Source: Heterostelium album PN500 (Eukaryota; Evosea; Eumycetozoa; Acytosteliales; Acytosteliaceae). Taken from it: a stretch of 64,000 nucleotides of DNA. Of this stretch, positions 22,905-35,400 are shown piece after piece. The notes beneath the pieces are model-generated. The model worked only from the letters and a program-made list of their open reading frames with translations, had not been told where the DNA came from and ran no database searches. The translations under genes and the position numbers were made by a program. The DNA lies in contig NW_008805070.1 in the NCBI RefSeq assembly GCF_000004825.1, positions 992,001 to 1,056,000 of the forward strand. Reading direction: 5' to 3'. Position 1 is the stretch's first letter. Each line of letters begins with the position of its first letter.

Positions 22905-24972
22905 TTTATTGTTATGTTAATATTATTTTTGTAAATATATATTTATAAATATATATATAATTTAGATTATATACTAAAAAAAAACAATGATTTTAAATAT
23001 TTATATTTTGTTTTAAATTTTTTAGACAATAAAAGAATTCAAATTCTTGGTACTAAGTTGTCTTTCTGAAGTTTGAATGATTAGATATAAGACTGATTGA
23101 TTATTGCTTCAAAAGATATTCCAAATTTTAAACTAATTTGATTTATTAATATAATATTCCATCATCTTGAAATCAGAATGATTTTTTTTTTTTTTTTAGG
23201 AGCTTAATGTTGGGAGACAAATGAAAGAATTCAAAATCGATAATGGGGTGTTATCATAAATATGAATCAACTATAGAACTATCTATTTTATTATGAACCC
23301 TGTTTGATTCTTCTCATTCTCCCCCACAAAAGATTCTCACTTCTGTCTCTGTAAGTAGAACCAAAAGCAAGTATTGCCAATCAAAATTGTATTTATTTTA
23401 ATTAAAAAAAAATCACAAAGTGTCAACATTTAAAAAAAAATAAAATACTAAATACAACCTACAACCAACCATCATGCTCACCATCCATATCAGATGGCAC
23501 CAATTTTGATAGTAACCAACAACTTTGTTAGATACGATCATATAGAATCTATTGATAGTTAAGAACCAAATTAAAGCAAGATGATTGGATGATATCATAC
23601 TATATTTTATTAATGATCAATATTTATAAAAACAATAAAATAAGTGTGACCAAAAATAAAAGATTCAGTAGATAGTATGTTTAAACAATTTGTTTACTAT
23701 TAACTTTTACCATAAATCTAAGAGAACACTGTTGTAATGTCTACAGTCAAAAACCTTGTGGTTTAGTGGTTATTACTCCAGATTGTTTTTGTATATCAAG
23801 TTAGTTAACCAACAATGATATCTTTTTTCTATATGCACATTCTCAAAAACAGGAGGTACTACAATTGGAAATATTGATTTGGTAAAAACACCCCTTTTGT
23901 TCCAGATTTAATTTTGATGTGGTTATCTTTATGAAGGTTAATTTGATATGAAATCAAATAATGATTGTAGCAAAGAAGGAAGGTATTGCAAGCAATTTTT
24001 TGGTTTTTTTCTTTTTTTTATTTTTTGATTTTTGGTGTTTATCCACTCTTTTCAACTGGATAGATATCATCGTGAACTGGTGTGTGTGTTTGTAGAAGAA
24101 AAAAAAACAAAAAGAAAGAAGTTGTCAAAAATTATAATTGTGTCTCATTGTTACCATTTAGATCCAAAGTTGTCATATTTTAACCTCAAAAGAGAAGAGT
24201 GTGTCGTGTCTTTTAGTTTTCTTTTCTTTTCTTTTCTCTTTTTTTTGTTTTGTAAGTAGTATAACCTCCCCACCTCATCTCACCTCAAACATCTACATCA
24301 ATCTATGGTTTTAGGTTTTTTTTTTTATTTTACTTTTTTTTTTTGTGTTTGTTGTCTGGAATTTATCAATCTTTTAAAACACACTTATTTTTAATCAAAC
24401 AATAGTTGAAATCCTACCTTTACACTAAACATTACCTACTTATTATCTCGGTCATTCAATCTCTGATTTCACACCCATGTTACCCAACCATCACTAACCA
24501 CTAACCACTTTAACACCTAACCACCACTACCTCACCTTTTTTGTTTTTTTAAATCATTCAACCAAATTCATAAATCAGTGTATTCCAAACAATCAATTCC
24601 AAAATGAACTGAAATGATATCATTGAAGTTGCAATTGATCACCACATTTACATTACAGTAATCATTATTTTTCAATCTTCAAAAATACGTTAAATATATA
24701 TAATGAAAACAGTCTGAAAATAGTATTACCTAAATAACAACAAACAAAAACAATTTTATCAGATTTAGAAAAACAGATAAAAATAGTTATTTTGTATAAT
24801 ATGTTGGTGTGTGTTTGTTAATAATTATATTGTTTTGTGTGTCGGTGGTGATCATTGATTTAACATTGGTTTTTATTTGTTTGTTGGTATGTTTTAAATT
24901 TCTATTGTATTATTGACGATGGGGATATGTTTGTTTTAAAATGTATATTCTATTTTATTTTATTCAATCTTC
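22905..24972. other. Long gene-poor region
   Basis: About 2.1 kb with no supported gene. Short ORFs at 23413-23598 and 24032-24259 have non-coding composition. A tRNA A-box-like stretch (GGTTTAGTGGTTATTAC, near 23760) has no matching B box or acceptor stem. There are pyrimidine-rich runs at 24260-24560. Confidence 0.5.
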
Positions 24973-25992
24973 TTATTTCAATTGAGCAAAAATCTTTGGT
25001 GCAGCCTATAATAGTAGTTGTAAATATGCAGTTATAAATAAATTTGTATATTAATAATCTTTATTTGTTGTTTATATATATTTTACTTTAGAAAGTATAA
25101 ATGTAGTAATAGTAATAATAGTGGTAGTAAATTATTATGTTGAGATTTAAATAAAAGCATTGATAATTTAACAATGATAGATTAGGATCGATTGATTGAC
25201 GGTTGCCAACCGAGTAGATCAATAGAGATGAGGTGATTGTTGAGGATAATGTGATGTGGCACCGCTGAGGTAGATGTAATTGTTGTTCTGTTATTGTTAT
25301 TGTTATTGTTGTTATTGTTGTTGTTTATTTTGGCAATGATCACATTGTTGTTTGTCAGTTTATTGGTTGATTTAACAATAGTAGCAATCAAAACTGCTGA
25401 TAGAAAACAATTACCAATAGGTTATTTGTAGAATAGTATTATGATAAAATATTCTTTTTTCTTAAAATGGTGAACTTTCAACGGACTACCAATTAAGGAA
25501 ACATCACATCATCATTCACCATTAACACGTGACAACAATAAAACAATAGGTATATCTTATAAAAATAGAAATAATGTTTGTACTTTATATAGATAGATAA
25601 TTATTATTATGATATTAAACTAACTACTGTATTCTTTTTTTCTTTTTTTTTTTTTGTTTTTGTTTAAAAGCTAAACTATAAAACTATAATATATTGAGGA
25701 TGGTGATGATGTTGATTTGTAACAATTTACTGTTTTTCTGTTTCTACTTATACTTATACTAATACTACCATTTTATAATTCTTTTAAAAAAAAAAATGAA
25801 ATATAAAGATATAACACTTACACATTTATCTAAACATTGGATATATTCCAAATATTGACCCAAACAGTTTGCCTTTTCGTCATCAACCAACTTCTCGATA
25901 CGCTTTGAGCAAGCATCGTAGGCGGACAAATAACCAACGCAGGTTGGTTGACAGATCTTGTGAGCTTCTTCCTTAAGTTTGCACAATTCCAT
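24973..25992 (-). CDS. uqcrh: Cytochrome bc1 complex subunit 6, hinge protein (QCR6/UQCRH-type)
   Basis: Exon 1 at 25992-25822 codes for 57 residues with the paired cysteine pattern of the bc1 hinge protein: KICQPTCVGYLSAYDACSKRI and NCLGQYLEYIQCLDKC. The frame stops soon after the GTAAGT donor. The family's conserved C-terminal end, KC-(A/V)APKIFxxLK, is found 816 bp downstream as GCTGCACCAAAG... (AAPKIFAQLK then TAA, 25005-24973) directly after a TATAG acceptor, giving a 67-residue protein. The hinge protein sits on the intermembrane-space side of mitochondrial complex III near cytochrome c1. The acidic N-terminal stretch found in animals is absent. The long intron and ten-residue last exon are unusual for this window. 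Confidence 0.85.
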
Positions 25993-27048
25993 TGTTATTT
26001 ATAAATCTATAAGTATTGATTTTATAACAAATTAGTAAAACTATTTATTTTGTCTTTTAATTTTATGTTATGTTTTGTTATGTTATGTTATTAGTTGATA
26101 TTGGTTTATTATTGGTTGTTCATTGAACAAATTGTTGTGTTGTAATTCGCTAGTTGATATGGTGATCACTTTTTTTTTTTTGCCTTTTGATCAATAAAAA
26201 AAAAAAGATCACACAATAATAGTAAATGAGTGTTTGTATTGATTTACATCATTTACACGTCATTTTCCTACTATATCTTGTAACTAACTATATATCTATC
26301 TTTGTTTAATCTAAATTATAATGCCATCTGATCTGTATTCTTTATGTTGTATTTTTTTTTTGTTTTTCATCGCTTTTCATCTCTTGATTCGATATTTGCT
26401 GTAACTCTATTAAAGTATTGCAATGTCTCAGTCTCTAGTGTAAAAATATCGATATTACATTTAAAAGTGGTAATAATATATTATTAAAGCTATTCGTCTG
26501 ATTTAGCAATAATCTGATGTATAATTTGGTGGAACTGATGATTATTAAAAAAAAAAAAATATAATAAAAATACAAAAAATGATCCAAAATTTCGTCAATG
26601 ATTTTTTTTTTTTTTTTTTTCAATGATCAGCTTACCAGATAATCAAAACATGTTACGTTACCGAATTTATTTACATAATAATTATATCTTATTATCTGTT
26701 TTATTTGATTTCTTTCATTAAAATTTTAAATTCCCAAAAGGGTATCGATTTTTTATTTAATAAATTTCTATTAAATACAATTAAAAAATAAATAAAAAAT
26801 AAAAAAAAATGTTAAGTAGTCAGTGGTTAGTTATAATCATTTAAAAATCTGATATTTATACAATTTTCGATTTTTGATAGTAATATTTAAAAAAAAAGAA
26901 AAAAAATTAAAAACAGTTATTTTGTAACAAATAAAATAAAAAATAAAAATAAAAATAAAATAAAATTGCAATTTAGACGAGTCAAGAAAAAAAAAAGTTT
27001 GGACGTTTTGTGCGAAAACTGTTAGAATACCAATATTATATAACAGAA
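25993..27048. other. Divergent intergenic region, homopolymer rich
   Basis: About 1.05 kb between QCR6 and the zinc-knuckle gene. It has several A or T tracts of 10-18 bases and no credible ORF. The ORFs at 26435-26623 and 26837-27067 are low-complexity AT translations. Confidence 0.5.
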
Positions 27049-27226
27049 ATGATACAAAAGACAACACCTATTATCATTTCTGATGATGATGGTAGTTTAG
27101 ATAGTATATTCAATCCTAAACAATCATCATCAACTACTTCCACAACCAACAATAGGAGGAAAAAGAATAAACAACCATCAATTCAAATTGATTTACTATC
27201 TGATGACGGTGAATCAGATGACTTTA

Positions 27227-27257
<31 letters not shown>

Positions 27258-29166
27258 TACTTCTACAACATCAACATCTTTTACATCCAATAATAATAAA
27301 AATGAAAATGAAATGAAGATATCTGATTTAGAAGATTCAAATATAGATAATGTTAAAGTAGTAGTCTTTAATGAAAATAGAAATAGTAATAATAATAAAA
27401 AAGATAACGAGTATATATATAATAATAGTAGAAGCGATGAAATCAAAGATCTTTCATTCATAGAACAAATACATCATAGTTTAAATAGAGATTGGGATGA
27501 TAATGATAATGATCAGAGTATGAATAGTAGTAGTAGTATTAGTAGAAATCATAATAATAATAATGAAAATGGAGTTGTTTCAAATGGTAGTTTATTATTA
27601 TCCACTGGTAGTAATATGCCTTGTTCACTTGGTGATATTAGTAAAGATAATTTCAATGCAATCAAAGAGTATTATGACTCGTTTCTTGATGAAGACGAAC
27701 AGGATTTCGCTCATGGCGGCGGTGAAGATGATGACCGTGACATTCTGATGCTCAAGGCAACACTCGGTGAACTAGACAATGAGAATATCATGAAGAAGAT
27801 CGAAGCAGCACCCCCACCCATCATATTGAAACATATCACCAACCAATACAACAGATTTTCAGAGCAACCACAAGATGGAGAGCAACAACAACAATTTGAT
27901 TTCGAACAAAACGGAAAAGAGCACACCAATGATCAAATGATCATCAATATAGTAGAGGATAAACAGATTCAAAAAGCGAAAAGAGAGAAACCAGTTGCTG
28001 TAAGTAAAAAAACAACAACAACAATAGCTATAATGATTTGCAAATCATCACTCTAATACTTATTATTCCTATTAATTGTCTATTCTCAGAAAAGATATTA
28101 TGGTGGAGAAGCACCAATTCAATGCGATCACTGTGGAGAACACAACAGTCATTATAGTTTTGAATGTAGCGAGCAAAAGGACAGACCTTGTTTTAGATGT
28201 GGAGAATTTGGACATTCCACTAGATCTTGTACATTATTCCTTTGTTTTAAATGTGGTTTATATGGTCATTATCCAAGGGTATGTACTCTCTTTAGTTAGT
28301 TGGTTAGTTGTCATTAGTTATTAATTATATCATATTCATAACAGCAATGTGTAAGAGAATATCTTAAATACTTGGAAGGTGCAAAGATTTTGAATGTACT
28401 GTTCGGTGAGAGATGGACTACTTTTGATGATCAGAATATGTATCAGGATGCAGAGCTACGACACAAGAGATCTGTGTCAAGTAAGAATAAGCATAGCAAG
28501 AAACATAAGGATTATAGAAGAGGAAGAGATAGATTCAATAACAACGATAGAGATCGTAATAATAATTATAATAGAAGAGATTGGGATAATAGAGATAGAG
28601 GAAGAGTAAGAGAAAGAGAAAGAGATAGAGATTGGGATAATAGAGATAGAGAAAGAGATAGAGATCGTCGTGGAAGTGGTCCTGTAGATAGAGATTATGA
28701 TAACAACAACAATAACAACAATAGAAATAACAACTATTCACTACAGAGATTCAGAGAGGAAGAACGTAGAAGAGAACGTGAAAGAGAAAGAGATTATGAA
28801 AATCAAAGAAAGTGGGACAGAAAGGAGAATCGTTATAATAATAATTTAAATAATGCTAGAAAGAGAGAAAGAGATATCGATGATGATGATAATAATAATA
28901 ATAACAAAAAGAAGAATAAAAATAATAATAATAATAATAATAACAATAGCAATAACAACAACAATAAGCATAATAATAGTAATAGTCACAATAATAAGAA
29001 TAAGAATAATAATAGTAATAGTCACAATAACAAGAATCATAAAAACAATAACAACAATAATAATAATAAAGGAGGTAATAAAAAGAGAGAAAGAGATATG
29101 GATGGTGATAATAGTTTTAATAATGGTAATAGTAGTAGAAATAACAAGAAAAACAAGAGGAATTAA
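27049..29166 (+). CDS. CCHC zinc-knuckle protein, Air1/2-ZCCHC7-like
   Basis: Predicted exons 27049-27999, 28090-28278 and 28345-29166 give 653 residues. The start is taken at ATG 27049 because the frame upstream begins with GTG. The N-terminal half is acidic, S/T/N-rich and disordered (SDDDGSLDS). Exon 2 and the start of exon 3 hold three zinc knuckles: CDHCGEHNSHYSFEC, CFRCGEFGHSTRSC and CFKCGLYGHYPRQC. The third is split by an intron. The segment VREYLKYLEGAKILNVLFGERW follows. The tail is RD/RE-repeat-rich, then N/K-rich. Closely spaced knuckles are typical of Air1/Air2 and ZCCHC7, RNA-binding subunits of the nuclear TRAMP polyadenylation complex. The arginine-rich tail also resembles splicing factors, so the exact role is open. 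Confidence 0.82.
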
Positions 29167-29275
29167 AAACTATAAATTAATTCATATTAGAGATATCTTT
29201 TAAATAAAAAAAAGATAATAATGATGATATTTATACATTATTTTATTTATAATTATAATTTTTATTTATTTTTAA

Positions 29276-29507
29276 TTAATTATATGGACATGATACAACT
29301 TTGGATTGACAATTCTTTATTCTAATAATCTTTCTTTTTCTATTATAATTTTCTATATAATAAAATATTAAAAAATTGGTTTATTTTTACTATTTATATT
29401 TTATTATAGTTACCTTTATTATTGTTTCCATCTAGTTTTGATTTTTCACCAGAAAAACTAAAGGTAATCGGACAAGAAGAAAGTTCGGAATGATGATCGT
29501 TTGACAT
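29276..29507 (-). CDS. Predicted small basic protein (56 residues), split gene
   Basis: Exon 1 at 29507-29414 begins MSNDHHSELSSCPITFSFSG and ends GNNNK, followed by a GTAACT donor. Exon 2 at 29352-29276 begins after a TATATAG acceptor and continues in frame with ENYNRKRKIIRIKNCQSK, ending SCPYN-stop. The intron is 61 bp and strongly AT-rich, while both exons have mixed codons. I recognise no family. The gene is convergent with the zinc-knuckle gene, 110 bp away. It was found by splicing by hand and needs transcript evidence. Confidence 0.5.
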
Positions 29508-30818
29508 TGCCGAGAGAGTGGAGATATTTATTAAAATATGTTTAATAGAAATTTCTAATTTATAATTTTACAAAACAATTTAGTAATAAACTTTTAAAAC
29601 AAATATAAGAATATGGAGATATTTGAGTTAAATTTTAATTTCATTAATGATTGTTGTCCCTTGCTCTCCATTTAAATCGGTCTACTAAACAAAAATTAAT
29701 TGATTAAATATCAAACTTTCAGTTTTTAAAGTAAGATTTATAAAGAAGTTATATTGTTAGAAATATCCTTAATGAATCATTGATTTATTTCAAAAAAACG
29801 ACCAAATTTGAGAATACATTTAAACCATCAATCCTTTACTGGTCCTAACAAAGGTAATTTCTATCAAATATCAAACGTATATTATTATTAATATCCCTAA
29901 TGGATAAAACAAATTTTATAATTTTTTTTTTAATATTATTATTAATAATCTTATAAATATAGATTTTTGAAATAACACTATTTTATTAGACAATCAATCA
30001 TTCAATTAAACCCTTTTATTTTTTGAAATTTTGTAGTTTGTAATGTGGTTGAATGAAAAGAAAAACAAATAAACAAAAACAAGTGTGTTTACATAGCCCC
30101 ATTAAGCAGATCTATTATTTATATAATAGGTCTGACGTCACTTACAACATTCATCTAACTATTGATTGTTATAAATGTGAATGATAATTTGTGTACACAT
30201 TTGTTGTTCTTGATGGTATGTACATTTCTCATACCTACAAGTTGAGTTGTACAGTTTGAGTGTTTTACACTTTTCAATAACCACATTATCTTATTGTATT
30301 AAAAGAATATATATCTAGATAGATTAATCATCAATTTTATTGTTTATCTATAAATATAGATTAACAAAAATGTTATAACACTGTCTCTATTCCCATCGAA
30401 TTTAATTTTTAAGTTTTTGTTATTATAGAAATCAACACATTGATTTTTGAAGTTAACTATGTCCAACATTCAAGTGTATTATAATCACCACCAGTCAGAT
30501 GTTTGAGCACAAAACATGGTGGTTTATTTGTTGTAAATACACAGGGTAATGCTATAAATGATTCCAATGATTTACACCTAAAACAAATAATCAAACATAT
30601 AAAGGTTTACAATATGTTTTAACAAACCAATCAAAACAATATCTATCTATATTTATTATATTAATTGATTTATTATCACTATTCTATATATATATTATTT
30701 ACTATTTGTATAAGATTTGTTATTATATTATTATTTAAACTTTTTTGATCTAGATACTTTAATATGATAATGTATAGATATTTAGTTAGTAAATAAATCA
30801 TATAAATTTGATTGTCAA
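29508..30818. other. Long intergenic region
   Basis: About 1.3 kb without a supported gene. It includes a near-perfect hairpin at 30105-30134 (stem CAGATCTATTAT / ATAATAGGTCTG with one G-T pair) followed by GACGTCAC. No ORF is credible. Confidence 0.5.
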
Positions 30819-31570
30819 TTAATACAAACAATAATATGAAGCAAAAGTAACAGCTAAAACACCTAAAGATATTGATAATCCATTATAAAACTGTGATGAT
30901 GATGAGTTCAATACTATTCTCTCTGTTATATTGCCATTCTTATCGAATAAAACTCTATGATTTCTTACTACTTTATATCTTAAATCATATTGCCAATATC
31001 TAAAAGATAATAATAATAATAATAACAATAATAGTATATAAGTAAATAAGATCCATCTATCTTTCTTAATATTGGTTTGTATTAAAAATAGAAACAACAT
31101 ACATTACACTTGTTGAACCATCTTTAAATGATTCTACTATTGGTTCGTGAAATGATGGCTTGAATAGATTGAGAGATCCACCAAACTGTTGAGAACATTC
31201 ATCTTCAATGTATTGTGACCAAATGATACCATTGATTGGATGTAGAAGATGATCTACCCAGTAAACAGCTATTCTCTCTTTGTCGACGATTGACATTTCA
31301 CTCCAACCCATTGCACTCAACACTAGAACAGCACCTTTATCAGCAGGATACTCATATGATCCACGTAAGAAGTGTCCTGTCGTCAAAACATCATCGCCTC
31401 TATTGAATTCACTGTTTGTTACACGTTTTACGATTCTAAAATTCTCTGGGAATGCAATCGATCCATTCTCACTACAATTACATATTATCTACCATTAGTA
31501 CATAATCATAATTTCTATATTCTTTATGATTCAAACTTACTTACTTTGTCGATTTTATATGTGTATCCAT
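30819..31570 (-). CDS. Unrecognised protein with hydrophobic C-terminal segment
   Basis: Predicted exons 31570-31545, 31471-31103 and 30999-30819 give 191 residues (MDTHIKSTNENGSIAFPENF ... VTFASYYCLY). Introns are 73 and 103 bp; donors are GTAAGT and GTATGT, and acceptors are GTAG and TTTAG. The segment YEYPADKGAVLVLSAMGWSEMS looks conserved in style, and the last ~25 residues form one hydrophobic helix compatible with tail anchoring. A long Leu run seen in an overlapping frame belongs to intron 2. No family is recognised. Confidence 0.65.
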
Positions 31571-31731
31571 TATATCTAATCGTTTTACAGAATTGTATAG
31601 AATGAAAAAAAAAAAAAATTAATTAAAACCCGAAATTTTAGATATCTAAAAATGTTTTAGAATTCAAAATAAAAGAGATAGAATTTGTATTGAAAATAAA
31701 AGTTTTAGAATAGTAATAATAATAGATAAAA

Positions 31732-32061
31732 ATGTTTTTTAAAGGATTGGGTAAACAAGATATTAAAGCAAAAATCAATACAGTAAAGGAAAGTAAGAAA
31801 GCCCAAAAGAAAGTCATTCAAAATAAATGTTTATCGATCCTTGAGGAAAGTAAAAACATAAAAAAGATTTGAACAGTTTAAATTTTGTTGATGAATTTCA
31901 TTGCCTTATTCAACATATTGAAATTGAAAATGCCAGTATTAAAGAAATGTCTGTGTGAAACAATGCCGATGATTTCGTCAGATCTCTTAAAAACACTTGC
32001 AGATGAACTTTCAAAACCTGGTAATTCATCTTTAGTTAGGGGATCAATTGCATCAGCTTAA
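31732..32061 (+). pseudogene. Decayed small gene
   Basis: Codon-like sequence runs for ~330 bp but changes frame at least twice. It begins MFFKGLGKQDIKAKINTVKE and ends this frame at a TGA (31869-31871). The next frame gives LNSLNFVDEFHCLIQHIE up to another stop, and a third frame gives LADELSKPGNSSLVRGSIAS then TAA. No plausible introns explain the shifts. This is best read as a broken gene. The family is not recognised. Confidence 0.45.
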
Positions 32062-32408
32062 GCACAAAAAATACTAAACTAGATCGGTAAACCTTATTTT
32101 GATACCAAACTGAGTTTAATTAATTAATTTCCATTTTTAAGTACCCATTAATAAAATTTATAAACTATCTAAAAAAAGAATATGTAATTTTGTCATTAAG
32201 TTACCTTTCAAGTTTTATCTTGTCAGTTTTTTTTTGTTCTCATCCTCATCAAAAAACACAGCACTGCCATTCTGCATCATTTGACTTTGGTCATTTCTAA
32301 AAAATTATTTCATTTTTGTAAAAAACATCAAATATGAAATAAGATAAAAAGGTGTTATTATTATTATTATTATAGGTTCCTTATTTTGAGATAGATATTT
32401 CATATAAA
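32062..32408. other. Intergenic; possible orphan exon on minus strand
   Basis: On the minus strand, after a TTTTTTAG acceptor-like site near 32300, one frame reads NDQSQMMQNGSAVFFDEDEN and ends at TAA. No upstream exon with a good donor is seen, so it may be a relic. Otherwise the region is the AT-rich promoter of the villin-type gene. Confidence 0.3.
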
Positions 32409-35400
32409 ATGAGTAGTGCTACTTCAAATGGCACTACTACTTCTAGTAGATTGCCAGCTAGAAAGACAACAACAACAACATCCAACACTACGAGAGGTGC
32501 TGCTTCTGCTACTGCTGGCAAATCTGCAGTTAAAAGTACAGGTAGTGGTACCACTCCAAGTAGTTCGTCATTTAAATCAAAGTTACCAAGTTCCACATCG
32601 ACAACATCGTCTAGCAGTAGTAAGAGTCAGATTTCAACAAACAAAGATGGAGGAATACGCAAGACTACCAAAACTACAAAAACTACAACAACCACCACAA
32701 AAACAACTACTATCCAAGTATTGGCCAACACATCTAGTACTGACAATGATTCTTTTGTTGTTTCTACAATACTACCAGAAAATGAACAACAGCAACAACA
32801 ATCGGAGATTATTGTCAAAAGCGTTGAAATACCAGAATCATATTCGATTTCATCGGAATCTATTGATCAGCAACAGCATCAAGAACAACAAGATGTCTCT
32901 GAAACAATAGAACCTATAACCACTACAACTACAACAACCACTACATCACAAAAAACACCAAATTCAACTGCTAAAACAACTGTCACCAAACAAACAACTA
33001 CGAAAACAACTGGAATCAAGAAACCAATATCTACTACATCTAAACAACCATCACCATCATCATCCAAACCAACTACAACTGGCACAACAAAATCAACAAG
33101 TGGTCTAAAGAAACCTGTTTCCTCCACATCTGCTACCACAACAGCAACAGCAGGTTCAATTAAGAAACCAACGACTACTACAGCTACAACATCTTCATCA
33201 GCATCGACATCATCAATATCTAAACCAAAATCAACAACAACTAGCACAACAACAACTGGTAGTAGTTCTATTCCAAAGAAAGTGACAACCACAACCGCAC
33301 CAACTGGTTCAACCACCTTATCATCCATAAAGAAACCAGTAACAGTGTCGACTAAGGCAACTACAACAACAACAGCAGCACCAGCAACAAGTACCTCTAA
33401 AACAACAACAACAGCAAATGGTGTAAAACCAACTACCTCTTCAGGCTTAAAGCCAAAGACTACAACGACTACAACAACTACAACAACATCTGCTATCAAG
33501 AAGCCAACCACCACCTCATCTAAGCAACCAAGTACATCCACCTCATCTGCATTGAAAAAACCAACCTCAACCACAAAATCAACAACCACAACATCACCAT
33601 CAACAACCTCTTCGATAAAGAAACCTGTCACTACTTCAACAACCACTACTAAAGCAACAGCTACCACCACTACAGCTGCAATAAAGAAAGCAACAAATAC
33701 TACAGTCAAAACAACTAATGGCCAAACAACAAAGAAACCATCAACTACCACTCCTTCAGCTACACCTAAAGCTGCAACCAGTAGTAGTTTGGCAACAAAG
33801 AGTTTGACTGCAACAAGTAGTAAAAGTACACCAAGTAAATCGGTGGTTACAAACAGTAATGCACCATCTGTTTTGGGATCAATGTCTAGTACACAATTAT
33901 TATCGAATCCAAAGAGTTCAAGACCCGCTGGACCATCGAATCGAAAGAAACCAACAGTGAACCCAGTGAAGAATCTAGCTGGCAAGAGTTCAATAACATC
34001 GAACTCACCTTCAAAGTCAAAGAGTGGAGGTGCTGCAAATGTAACTGGTTTCGGATTGTTGGCATCGGTCGATCCAAGTGATGTCATCGAGTGGAAGAAT
34101 AAGAAGCTGAACAAGACAGACGACAAGAACAAAAACAGACTAATTAAATTCACTGGAAAGAAATCGATTGTCGGTAGACTGGTAGAGTTACACTTTAAGT
34201 CGATTCGCTCCAACTGTTGCTATATCTTGGACACTGGATTGAAGATCTACGAATGGCGTGGTTCTGCATCCAACAAGATTCAACATTCAATGGCAATGGA
34301 TTTGGCCGGTCGTATCAGAAACAAAGAGAGAGGAGGACGTCCACAATCAATCATCATAGAGGATACAAAGAAAACCAACAACTCTACATTTGAATCAGAG
34401 TTTTGGGAAGCTATTGGAACGGCGAATGGTTCTCGTCCAAAAGATATCCCCGAGGAAACCGAAGATGAACAACAAAAGAATAGAGTTAAAGATATTCTTT
34501 ATTGTTTAACATTGAATGATAGTGATAATAACAACACCAAACCATCTCCACAAAAGAATAGTAAGCAGCAGCAGCAACAACAACCAGTTGGAATATTAAA
34601 AGGTGAAGTTATAAAGTATGCCGGAAAGATGTTGACAAAGGAGTTGCTATCCTCTACAAACTCTTATGTTGTTGACTGTTGGAGTGAAGTGTACTTGTGG
34701 GTTGGCAAACAAACCGATGCTCAGGTGAAGAAACACTCTATGGCCAAAGCAGAGGAGTTGTTAGCATCGCGAAAGAATAGACCTTCGTGGGTGAGCATCG
34801 TTAGGATTATCGAGGACGGCGAGACAGAGTTGTTCAAAGAGAAGTTTATCGATTGGAGTAGATCACTGCCTATTTCGATGGCACCAACACCCAAGGGTAG
34901 AGTTGCCGATGTAAAGAAAGAGGAATTCAAAGTGGAATCGATTAAAATCGATCAGCCATTGCCCGCTACATTCACAGCGGCTATTGACGACTGTCGTGGA
35001 ACCATCCAGATGTGGCGAGTCAAAGATCACTCGATGGAGCCACTCGAGCAGCATCTATACGGACACTTCTTCACCGGTGAATCCTATGTAATAGTGTACC
35101 GCTACATGCAAAAGAATCGTGAATGTTTCCTCACCTACTTTTGGCAAGGCAAGCGTAGTACAATTAATGAGAAAGGTGAATCTGCAAGATTGGCTGTCGA
35201 TATGGATGATACGCTTGGTAGTGTAACTAAAAAGGTAACTAACTAATAATAACTTACATTTTAATATTGTAAAAGATAACTAACTATTTATGTATATTTA
35301 TAGATAAGAGTTGTACAGAATAAGGAACCAATTCACTTTTTGAATATTTTCGGTGGTTTTATTATTGTGCATAATGGTGTGCTGGATTTGGATAGAGTTA

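Noticed and set aside
23740-23820. tRNA-like A box near 23760
   Set aside because: No acceptor stem, anticodon arm or B box can be formed; at most an old fragment.
25182-25391. 69-residue minus-strand ORF with Asn run
   Set aside because: Lies inside the long QCR6 intron, low complexity, no splice or conservation support.
28853-29203. 116-residue plus-strand ORF rich in Ile
   Set aside because: Out-of-frame reading of the AAT repeats in the zinc-knuckle protein tail.
32879-34213. 444-residue minus-strand ORF rich in Val
   Set aside because: Antisense of the ACA/ACT-rich T/S extension of the villin-type gene; no family features.
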